From the NCBI GenBank assembly GCA_035591015.1, contig JAXIUW010023342.1:1-15574 (forward strand): a stretch of 15,574 nucleotides of DNA. The letters are read 5' to 3'. Both the position numbers and the translations under genes were made by a program. Source of the stretch: Cephalothrix simula (lineage: Eukaryota > Nemertea > Palaeonemertea > Archinemertea > Cephalotrichidae). The stretch's first letter is position 1. Each line of letters begins with the position of its first letter. The notes below the pieces were generated by a model that made no database searches, was not told where the DNA came from, and was given only the letters and a program-made list of their open reading frames with translations. Positions 9,069 to 15,574 of the stretch are shown in pieces.

Positions 9069-9728
9069 TCGAACTGTGATTAATATTTTTTGATACAATT
9101 TCTATTGCCAAATACCTTTACATGAATGCTTCAGATGTCATATTAATATTTTTAAATTTAGATATCTATTTCTACAGTACATTTAAACATACCTGTTATA
9201 TTTTGTTTATATATTAATTTTTTATATGTTTTTTGCATATAAAGACAATACTTTAAAAATTAAGTGCATAATTTTTTATTATGTAATCTTGAGGCGTCAT
9301 CAGGAAAACTGCAGGCTATTGTAACTTAGTGGCTGTGACATCCGTACCTGGTATCTTTCTGAAGTTAAAAATTATGTTTGTTATATGAATTCGGACACAT
9401 ATAGGGACATATCGCTAAAGACTTCTCAATCCCAATACCTGTACAGGATTAATTGATATTTACTTGTTCTGATGGAAAAGGATGTTCCATGTTTTTCCAT
9501 GTGACTTAGTGTGTTCCATAGGATTTAATTTTTGGTTCCCATGTTCCCAAAACACCGAAACATTTAAACCTCTGCAATTTCTGAGAATCTATGTTTCGTT
9601 TTATAGTATTCGGGTACGCTGACACTCTTGGCAATGTAGGCCTTACATTGCCAATAGTGTCATAGGTTGCTGACACTGACAGTAAACAAAAATTTAAAAT
9701 AGACACAACAAATTTTACAACTGAAATT
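9069..9728. other. Convergent intergenic region (TNFR-like 3' / TRAF 3')
   Basis: No coding exon is visible. The stretch contains the 3' ends of two genes that face each other and a strong 41-nt hairpin at 9621-9661. I found no clear plus-strand AATAAA for the TNFR-like gene close to its stop. Confidence 0.5.
9621..9661. repeat. 41-nt hairpin
   Basis: The arms GACACTCTTGGCAATGTA and TACATTGCCAATAGTGTC pair with one mismatch around a five-base GGCCT loop. GACACT appears again just to the right (near 9675). It could be the centre of a MITE or a structured RNA element at the end of a convergent transcript. Confidence 0.8.
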
Positions 9729-9734
9729 TTTATT
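9729..9734 (-). promoter_or_regulatory. Candidate polyadenylation signal of the TRAF gene
   Basis: AATAAA on the minus strand, about 15 bases after the TRAF stop codon. This is very close, but such short 3' UTRs occur in compact genes. Confidence 0.5.
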
Positions 9735-9748
9735 TGGTCATGGTTTAC

Positions 9749-10317
9749 TCATTGATGGACTAAATTAGAAGTATCAACTATTACTTTCAGAAACATAGTG
9801 TCATCTTTGACATACGTTTCACCTGCCTCCAAAACACCATGTGGTACAAATCTTGGACATCCGGATGCTATATTCATTTCTGTCGTTGGTTTTTGAAAGC
9901 TTGAACTTGTACTATCTGGTTTGAACGTGTCCACGATATGGAATTGCCCCTTTTCTTGGTCTAATAACATCAAGGTCACATTTTGCTGGAAAGGCCAAGG
10001 TAAAAGAGCATCGCATTCGCCACGCATTATTACAAAATAGAAGGACAAATGTGTATTTTTTCCCTTTCCATCTCCATTTAAATACACCCTTGCGCACATT
10101 TTATATCCATATCTACTTGTATAAAATGGCGATGAATACATTGACACATTCTTGCTCCATTTTGCACTTTCCTTCTTTGAAGAATATTGAGTTATTTTCC
10201 ATATCATTGAACCATCTGCACAAGCATTTTCCAAAAACTCTAACTTTGTGTAAACGTTTTCGAATTTGAATTTGTGAATTTCTAAATGGCGTAAAACTTC
10301 TTCGGCTCTTTTGTCAC
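9749..10317 (-). CDS. TRAF: TRAF family protein, last exon: MATH/TRAF-C domain
   Basis: TRAFs are cytoplasmic adaptors and E3 ligases that trimerise on TNFR-family tails through the TRAF-C (MATH) domain. The acceptor TTTTTTCAG precedes 10317. The exon opens with GT, completing a Gly codon with the previous exon, and reads 188 residues to TGA at 9749-9751. It first continues the helical coiled coil (DKRAEEVLRHLEIHKF...KLEFLEN). The MATH domain begins at IWKITQY, with the hallmark segments YLNGDGKGKNTHLS, FVIMRGECDALLPWPF, VTLMLLDQ, FKPDSTSSSFQKP and MNIASGCPRF. It ends VKDDTMFLKVIVD. The conserved DALLPWPF, SSSFQ and SGCP points make this a TRAF1/2/3/5-type domain more than TRAF6. Length (about 150 residues) is normal. 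The gene is convergent with the TNFR-like gene. Confidence 0.95.
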
Positions 10318-10426
10318 CTGAAAAAAAGACAACAAAATTAATGTTAATCCCAGAATGAACTTTTTTTGCTCTCGTGTATCTACACTACATCAAGTATTTG
10401 ATATTACGGCCAGAAAACGGGTTTTA

Positions 10427-11331
10427 GCGTTGCTTTCTTGGAATCTGTATCCATCATCCGTATCACTAGGCTGTTTGAAAATCATTTAGTGTCTGTTGGG
10501 TTAGAAACCAAAAGCATTGGTGAGAGGACCCTTTAAATTTATAAATGCATCATCAGACCGTTTCAAAGGGATTGATTGGCTATTTAGTGCATTATCTATT
10601 TTATATATGCATGTTGAGGGTTAAACAAAAATTTTCTCAAAATAATGGAAGTACGTTCGCAGACACAGTGATCAATATTCAGCAGAAAAAAGGACTGGGC
10701 CCATCAGTAGTAATTATCTTGACCTAACAGCCTGGTACCAGTACCCCATTTTATTAAAAAAATTGTTGAATTGAGTAGTTGCCTCAAAATCAATGCAGAC
10801 TTATATCATCATGGCCAAGGTCAAGTAATGATGTTGTGTCCACCCTGTAACAATTTGCGTATTACAAGTATGTAATGCACTTAGACGATCCAGGTTTGGT
10901 GGCACATTTCATTAGACTAATAGTCAGAGTTTATCTCCCCATTTTATAAAGTCTAATTTTAAAAAGCGATAAGATATTATGCTGCACTACCAATACGGTA
11001 TTAGTCGGTAAAAAGTCATTGAATGGAAATACATGTACTGTATTGTAAATTGAATTTTTCATTTTTGAAATTTTTTAATGTTGCTGTTTTGGCCTTCAGA
11101 AGCTAAGTAAGCAACGTTAAATTTAGCCTGATGGTATCTTTCGATGTTTTTGCTTCAGCAGCTAGGGGTCCTCAAATGCACTGTTTTCATGATTTTCAAG
11201 AAGTGATACACCCTGTTTCAACGGGGTCCGGTCTGCCGGTTAGAGATACCGAAATACCCCGACTGAAGCCGGGTGGAAGTGATACGGATTATGGATAAAT
11301 ATTCCAATTACAGTACCCAGGAAAGCAACGC
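10427..11331. repeat. Foldback element with interrupted arms
   Basis: The left arm (about 10427-10531) and the reverse complement of the right arm (about 11165-11331) share GCGTTGCTTTC(T/C)TGG, then ATCCAT(C/A)ATCCGTATCACT, TTGAAAATCAT and GAGGACCC in the same order. The arms differ in spacing, partly because a 67-bp insertion splits the right arm. The 630-bp centre has no coding sequence. I could not identify a target-site duplication at the outer ends. Confidence 0.7.
11210..11276. mobile_element. 67-bp miniature element with 9-bp target duplication
   Basis: The GC-rich segment from ACCCTGTTTC to CCGGGTGG is flanked on both sides by the identical 9-mer AAGTGATAC (11201-11209 and 11277-11285). 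Its ends form an imperfect inverted repeat (ACCCTGTTTCAACGGGGT against ACCCGGCTTCAGTCGGGGT). Removing it with one 9-mer copy restores colinearity between the two arms of the surrounding foldback, which supports a real insertion. Nine-base duplications are typical of Mutator-like elements, but other families also make them. Confidence 0.75.
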
Positions 11332-12019
11332 GGAAGAAACCTTGCTTGGTGATGATCATTTGGCTCTGTAATGCAGATTTAATAACGCCACATTTGGTCG
11401 GTAATAAGATCTGGATTTTTCTATTTTTCAGTTATGCATTAAGAGGCATTGACTATAAATTTGACTTATACATTTGACCTCGTTCAATACGCCATTTTTT
11501 CCTTCTTTCCTTCTTGTAGCTTAGTTCCATGTCTCATAACTCTATCATTATCAGGAGTCGGTTGGTGGTGATTTCCGCAAGGCACTTTGACGATTTTTCG
11601 AAAATCGGGTAAAAGTACCTAAAATTTCTAACAGCGCTGGGAGCGGCCCCAAAGAGTTTTGGTCCCTAAAAAATTGGGTTTCTTATTTTTTCTAGAGGTA
11701 CTAGCCCTGTGCAAAATTTTAGCAAAATCGGTGAGATGTTACTTCCGCACTTGGTCGTAATTATATAGTCGATGAATCTTTTAATTATTGTATGCTACTT
11801 ATAGGCCCCTCCCGTACGTGCGTTGTGTATCAGGAACTTACATGTATGTCAGTGCGGACAGGGAGAGGGGCATTCTCAACTCAGATCTGATTCTAAAAAT
11901 TCATTACTGACGGGACTCTCGTTGTAAAATCATAGGGCCAATCAGAACGCGACAGTCGTCGGTGACGTATTATCATCACATTTAATAGAAATTTTAGCGT
12001 AAACATTCCGCCAGATGTG

Positions 12020-12103
12020 TTAATAATAGCTCAATCGGTAGCGCGTCGGTGTGTCCAATGTGTCAGTTTTTGAAGGATGGCGAGTTCGATTCCCGGGGGA
12101 GAC
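12020..12103 (+). repeat. Degenerate tRNA-like sequence (tRNA pseudogene or SINE head)
   Basis: TAGCTCAATCGGTA (12027-12040) fits the A box of a Pol III promoter and D-arm of a tRNA. GAGTTCGATTCC (12082-12093) fits the B box and T loop. Spacing is within the normal range and TTTTT follows at 12104. The anticodon arm does not fold, the T stem has mismatches and the acceptor ends do not pair well. A functional tRNA is therefore unlikely. Confidence 0.65.
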
Positions 12104-12423
12104 TTTTTGTTTTTTTTTTAATTTTCCATTTATTTTATCTTTTTGGATATTTTATAAGGTCTTATAATAGAATCACAACTCAGGATGGGTGGGGAGATCG
12201 AATAAATCATGTATTTGAAAAGCACAGTTACAGTAAGGGGGATTTCCGAAATTGATTTTCTAAAAATAGCTTCCCGATCGATAACACCACAGCCGTTTTA
12301 AAGGCAAGTCCTTTCAGGGATACGGATGGCGGAGGAAGAGAGTAGTCTGTGTTGAGGATGGGAGAGGGGGTATAGTGCGGAATCCGTTCGTACGGGCGCA
12401 GGTCATTTATTGACGGCAGAGGT

Positions 12424-12606
12424 GGAACCGGTCCGGATTTTCGTGGACCGGTACCGGTCTGGACCGCGGTAGCCCATTTTTCGGCCAAGACCGGTACCGG
12501 TTTTTGGACCGGTACACCAGTCTTGAGGACCATTTGGACCGGCGAAGACCGGTTCCGACCGGTAAAGACCGGTATGGACCGTTGAAGACCGGTTTGGACC
12601 GGTATC
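12424..12606. repeat. ACCGGT/GGACCGGT array, left subterminal
   Basis: More than ten ACCGGT or GACCGG cores occur, spaced about 6-15 bases apart over 180 bp. A shorter counterpart with about five cores sits at 14014-14076. ACCGGT is itself palindromic, so each copy reads the same on both strands. Open frames here are by-products of the repeat. Confidence 0.9.
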
Positions 12607-12698
12607 AATAAAATATGACGAATTGTTCCCCAAAAAAAAATCAATAGGCCTGTGTTAACGATACGATATCGATGATTATAGTGTTTATTTAACAGAAC

Positions 12699-12926
12699 CA
12701 GGGGTATATATTCTTATATTCTTACATTTGCGCCAACCAAGGTTGGGGAAAAAAGTACACAGAAGCCCTTTAAAAAATTTACAGGGAAGAAAAAGTAGCA
12801 ATAGTGTACGAGTTATAAAACTTACCTGGCTGTTTTCATATTTCTATACCCCATAACAGCGAATAAAATGTACAAACAAAATTTGGGGTTGGGGAAAAAG
12901 GTACATTTTGTAAGAATATACCCCTG
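12699..12926. mobile_element. 228-bp hAT-like MITE nested in the hAT element
   Basis: The ends are CAGGGGTATATATTCTTA and TAAGAATATACCCCTG, inverted repeats differing by a small indel. The perfect 8-bp direct repeat AACAGAAC flanks it (12691-12698 and 12927-12934). The interior repeats GGTTGGGGAAAAA(A/G)GTAC twice in the same orientation (about 12742 and 12887). It inserted after the larger hAT element, or was carried by it. Confidence 0.93.
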
Positions 12927-13000
12927 AACAGAACGTTACATGTAAATTGTAAATAATCAACAAATTAAGGTCTCAGTATGATGCAAGCACCACTTTTTTA

Positions 13001-13730
13001 CACAAATGGATAAAAAAATTGGATGAAGCACCGGAAAACGGGAAAATTTCGGTACCAACCCTTATCTCTTTACATTTTTGGAAAGGACATGAAACTATAC
13101 ACTCCATGGTGGGTTTTATAATTTTTTGCCCCACCTGGGGAGTAGTGACGCAAAATGTACAAAAAAATCTAAAATAGTCCCACTTTTAGTGGTCGGCACC
13201 CCAAATCGTTCGGGTTAGACCAAAACTAGCTACAATAAGCTGTTTTGCATACAAGGCATAACTAATGACCCAACAACTGGGTCCCTAGGTCCAAAATTGC
13301 CACCACGGGATTAATTTATGTCCTGACTCATGTGGATCATAAGACCTTTGACTGACCTAATACGGTTAAGAACCCAAGATTTGCGTCATTTAGTATGCTT
13401 AATACGCCAAACAACCTATTGTAGGTAGTTTTGGTCAAACCCGAACGATTCTGGAGTTACCTTATCATCCGACCCCTAAAAGTGGGACTTAGCGGCCTAT
13501 TTTTGATTTTTTGCAGATTTTGCGCCACTACTCCCCACCAGATGGTTACTTTTCATGCCCTTTCCAAAAATGAATAGGGCTAAGGGCTCCCGTTAGATAT
13601 CGACGGGGTACCGATCTTTTCCCGTTTTACGGTGCCTCATCCAGTTACTCATACTTTCATAATAGTATACAAACTATTAGCTTGGCTTATCTAGATGGTG
13701 CCTCATCCAATTTTTCCATCCATTTGCGTG
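13001..13730. repeat. Large foldback repeat inside the hAT element
   Basis: The left arm (about 13001-13295) and right arm (about 13365-13730) are long imperfect reverse complements. Shared segments in matching order are CAAATGGAT, AATTGGATGA(A/G)GCACC, AAAACGGGAAAA, TTTTTGGAAAGG(A/G)CATGAAA, GGGGAGTAGTG(A/G)CGCAAAAT, TCCCACTTTTAG and ATCGTTCGGGTT. The right arm carries an extra ~65 bp that begins with a second copy of GGATGAGGCACC. The loop is about 70 bp. The whole would form a hairpin of about 300 bp. Confidence 0.88.
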
Positions 13731-14161
13731 TTCGTTACTGCAGTCAGTGGTTGATTCAAACCATATAATTATAAAAGTATATATTGCTAGAAAGCTTTAC
13801 GTCAGAGATATACAAATATTCATTAACTTTTTGATAACTATTACTGATTAAGAAAAAAATGAATTTGTTTATATAAGGGATTTTTAGAATTAGGTCCGAA
13901 GAGACAGCGCCTATATGCTTTAAATTTGGAATACATGATCTTCATATCCCCAGGAGTGGATGAAAATTAACTGCATAAAGCTTTTTTAATTAAAATAAAA
14001 GTTTTTTTTTTCAACCGGTCCAGTTGTCAGAACCGGTACACCGGTACCGGTCCGTTGGACCGGTGGACCGGTTCCACCTCTGATTGACGGCCCCTTTGAT
14101 TTAATGGAGCTGGAATGTCGTTGGCTATGGACTCAGTTGGAAATTTTGAAAATGAACTTAC

Positions 14162-14279
14162 CTTCAAATTCTTTCTGTTTTCGGACTAACTTTTCAGCAC
14201 GGTAATTTTGGCCACCCGCTTGTTCCTGACTGCGATCTAATCTACGCTGTAACAGCTTCAATTCTTTTTCCACTTCTGC
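14162..14279 (-). CDS. TRAF: TRAF family protein, coiled-coil exon
   Basis: A 118-base exon between acceptor TTTTTTTAG and donor GAAG|GTAAGT. It starts in phase 0 and ends in phase 1, fitting both neighbours exactly. It encodes 39 residues of strongly charged helix (AEVEKELKLLQRRLDRSQEQ, then AGGQNYRAEKLVRKQKEFE). This is the trimerising coiled coil that precedes the MATH domain in TRAFs. The AGG in the middle may break the helix. Confidence 0.92.
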
Positions 14280-14839
14280 CTAAAAAAATTGCGGAAATTA
14301 GCATCACTACTTTTCGGCCTAAAGAAGATAAAAAAACATAAAAATTGTTTCCTGCTCATTGCATAATTTTCAAAACATCTTCTTGTGTATATTTTCAAAT
14401 TCACATGTATAAATGTATAATAAGGAAATAAAATGAATTATTGCGTCCTTTTTCGGAATTCGATTCTTATCAGATTTAATAGGCACGAATTAAATGTAGG
14501 CATCTTGTTGCATAAGGAAAAAAATCGTTGATATCGGTTTGTAATTTTTTGCCTTGACTTTACCTGTTGTTTAAGCCGCGGGAATGATGTTTACCCCCCT
14601 CTCTCCGTATGTCTATAGAATAACATGCCACATGAGAGCGGACGGGGATCGAATCGAATCAATCCAGCAACGTGTAGGCCATCTATTCTGTTTAAATCGG
14701 AAATTCGACAAAGCTGAAGTAAGTCTATTATAATTGGCCGAGAGCGCGAGAAGTCAACAGTAATTAATTTGATTGGCCCAAAATGGTAGCTTAGATCAAA
14801 TAATAAAAAAATACTGGATGATTCCGAGGTCACACTTAC
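14280..14839 (-). other. TRAF intron
   Basis: A 560-bp intron bounded by donor AAA|GTAAGT (14834-14839) and acceptor TTTAG. It is AT-rich. I see no repeat or exon in it. Confidence 0.8.
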
Positions 14840-14875
14840 TTTTTCATTGACAAGCAGCCTGAGTTCCTCATGAGG
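14840..14875 (-). CDS. TRAF: TRAF family protein, 36-base micro-exon
   Basis: Acceptor CTGTTTCAG and donor GTAAGT bracket exactly 12 codons, PHEELRLLVNEK, in phase 0 at both ends. It reads straight into AEVEKEL of the next exon and extends the coiled coil. Being a multiple of three, it could be skipped without shifting the frame. Upstream exons (RING and TRAF zinc fingers) were not found and should lie beyond the right edge. Confidence 0.8.
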
Positions 14876-14901
14876 CTGAAACAGATATGAAAAGTTGGTT
14901 A

Positions 14902-15207
14902 GTAGATGTGATGAACCCGGAGTTTAGCCTCGTAGTCGTAGCCTTATCCTTGGCCTTATAATTCTGAGTAGATGTGATGAACCCGGAATTTAGGCTCGTA
15001 GCCTTATAATTCTGAGTAGATGTGATGAACCCGGAATTTAGGCTCGTAGCCTTATAATTCTGAGTAGATGTGATGAACCCGGAATTTAGGCTCGATGCCT
15101 TATAATTCTGAGTAGATGTGATGAACCCGGAATTTAGGCTCGAAGCCTTATAATTCTGAGTAGATGTGATGAACCCGGAATTTAGGCTCGTAGCCTTATA
15201 ATTCTGA
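14902..15207. repeat. 48-bp minisatellite, six copies
   Basis: Units start at 14902, 14968, 15016, 15064, 15112 and 15160. Each begins GTAGATGTGATGAACCCGG and ends with CTTATAATTCTGA. The first unit is 18 bp longer because of an internal duplication around CGTAG/CCTTAT. The other units differ at only a few bases (CGTAGCC, CGATGCC, CGAAGCC). The array sits directly upstream of a TRAF acceptor, so it is probably intronic. The period is 16 codons, so on the minus strand it stays open and would encode a 16-residue repeat (QNYKATSLNSGFITST). I treat it as non-coding. Confidence 0.9.
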
Positions 15208-15238
15208 GTTTCTCCCACAATATGTAATACTTATTGAC

Positions 15239-15497
15239 TTCTAGAGTCACCATCGCTGGCGAAAATATTCGCCTGGAAACAGATATCAGAGCATTATGTA
15301 TTGAATAAAAATGTTACGGTTCCTGCGCTTTCATATCTGAGCGAGTAAAACGTCTCCTGAGCGATGGTGATTCTAGAGCAGCCCGAAAGGCTGTTCTAAA
15401 GTCACCATCGCTGGCAAAAAATCGCCAGCGATCAGATATGAGAGCTCTGATATCTGTTCGCAGGCGAATATTTTCGCTAGCTATGGTGACTCTAGAA
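15239..15497. mobile_element. Nested palindromic MITE
   Basis: Outer arms 15239-15292 and 15444-15497 are near-perfect reverse complements (TTCTAGAGTCACCAT(C/A)GCT(G/A)G, GAAAATATTCGCCTG, ACAGATATCAGAGC). A second hairpin, 15359-15415, repeats the same motif inverted (AGCGATGGTGA ... TCACCATCGCT) around CGAAAG. A third pairing joins CATATCTGAGCGA (about 15332) to TCGCCAGCGATCAGATATG (15422-15440). The end bases may include a TA target duplication within CTAG, as in Tc1/mariner-type MITEs, but this is not proven. No coding sequence is seen. Confidence 0.85.
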
Positions 15498-15504
15498 CCA
15501 TTTT

Positions 15505-15549
15505 GATTCCCAAAGGTATTTCTCCTACCGTCGACAAACCTTTGGGATC
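15505..15549. repeat. Short hairpin at the right edge
   Basis: GATTCCCAAAGGT and ACCTTTGGGATC pair around a 20-base loop containing GTCGAC. The window ends 25 bases later, so I cannot tell whether it belongs to a larger element or an exon. Confidence 0.55.
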
Positions 15550-15574
15550 AGTCCATGAATTCGCTTTTAATGCT

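Larger units (their letters stand above)
12417..14082. mobile_element. 1,666-bp non-autonomous hAT transposon
   Basis: The left end is CAGAGGTGGAACCGGTCC and the right end GGACCGGTTCCACCTCTG, an 18-bp terminal inverted repeat apart from inserted spacing. The exact 8-bp direct repeat ATTGACGG flanks it (12409-12416 and 14083-14090). CAGAGGTGG ends plus an 8-bp duplication are diagnostic of hAT elements. Inside each end lie arrays of ACCGGT motifs (about 12424-12606 and 14014-14076), which resemble the subterminal transposase-binding repeats known in hAT families. No transposase frame is present; the interior holds two other elements. It lies inside the TRAF intron. Confidence 0.93.
10318..14161 (-). 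other. TRAF intron loaded with transposable elements
   Basis: A 3,844-bp intron between the coiled-coil exon and the MATH exon (donor GAAG|GTAAGT at its right end, acceptor TTTCAG at its left). It holds a foldback repeat with a 67-bp insertion, a tRNA-like sequence, and a hAT element containing two further elements. 11340-12015 and 12110-12410 have no feature that I can name. Confidence 0.85.

Noticed and set aside
12228-12644. Minus-strand open frames rich in Gly-Pro-Thr-Val across the ACCGGT array
   Set aside because: The composition comes from the short transposon repeat being read as codons; both overlapping frames look alike.
14902-15207. CRISPR array
   Set aside because: The 48-bp units are contiguous without unique spacers, and the DNA is clearly eukaryotic.
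14868-15218. 116-residue frame of 16-residue repeats as a real gene
   Set aside because: A 48-bp tandem repeat without a stop stays open automatically. A clear splice acceptor for TRAF lies inside its left end.
15500-15574. Upstream TRAF exon at the right edge
   Set aside because: A minus-strand frame is open for about 75 bases, but there is no splice site or TRAF motif, and the sequence contains a hairpin.

Overview
The window is animal (metazoan) nuclear DNA, most likely from an invertebrate. It is AT-rich, its genes are split by short GT-AG introns, non-coding DNA predominates, and it is full of short non-autonomous transposons and foldback repeats. The gene families (TNF-receptor-like protein, TRAF, eukaryotic protein kinases) are animal signalling families. 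The sequence alone does not fix the phylum.

Layout. 1-3578 is non-coding repeat-rich DNA, with a 380-bp hAT-like element at 2481-2860. 3579-7045 (minus) holds two complete, divergent kinase-domain exons: kinase A (4253-5289) and kinase B (5988-7045). Only one clear downstream coding exon was found (3579-3891), and both kinase exons end in a phase-2 donor that joins its acceptor in frame. 7046-7583 is a divergent promoter region. 7584-9068 (plus) encodes a TNF-receptor-like type I membrane protein with a signal peptide, cysteine-rich ectodomain, stalk repeat, one transmembrane helix and a short tail without a death domain. Its last exon-plus-intron unit is tandemly duplicated, giving two possible C-termini. 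9749-14875 (minus) carries the last three coding exons of a TRAF gene (coiled coil plus C-terminal MATH/TRAF-C domain). The RING and zinc-finger part must lie to the right of the window.

The 3.8-kb TRAF intron (10318-14161) is a transposon graveyard. It contains a foldback element interrupted by a 67-bp insertion with a 9-bp target duplication, a degenerate tRNA-like sequence, and a 1,666-bp hAT element with a perfect 8-bp target duplication and arrays of ACCGGT. Inside that hAT element sit a 228-bp hAT-like MITE with its own perfect 8-bp duplication and a large foldback repeat. The right edge has a 48-bp minisatellite and a nested palindrome.

Reading of the whole: a receptor, a TRAF adaptor and two kinases lie within about 11 kb. 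TRAFs are known to bind receptor tails and to activate kinases, so the cluster looks like a linked TNFR-TRAF-kinase signalling module. The physical linkage is seen. That the products work together is inference.
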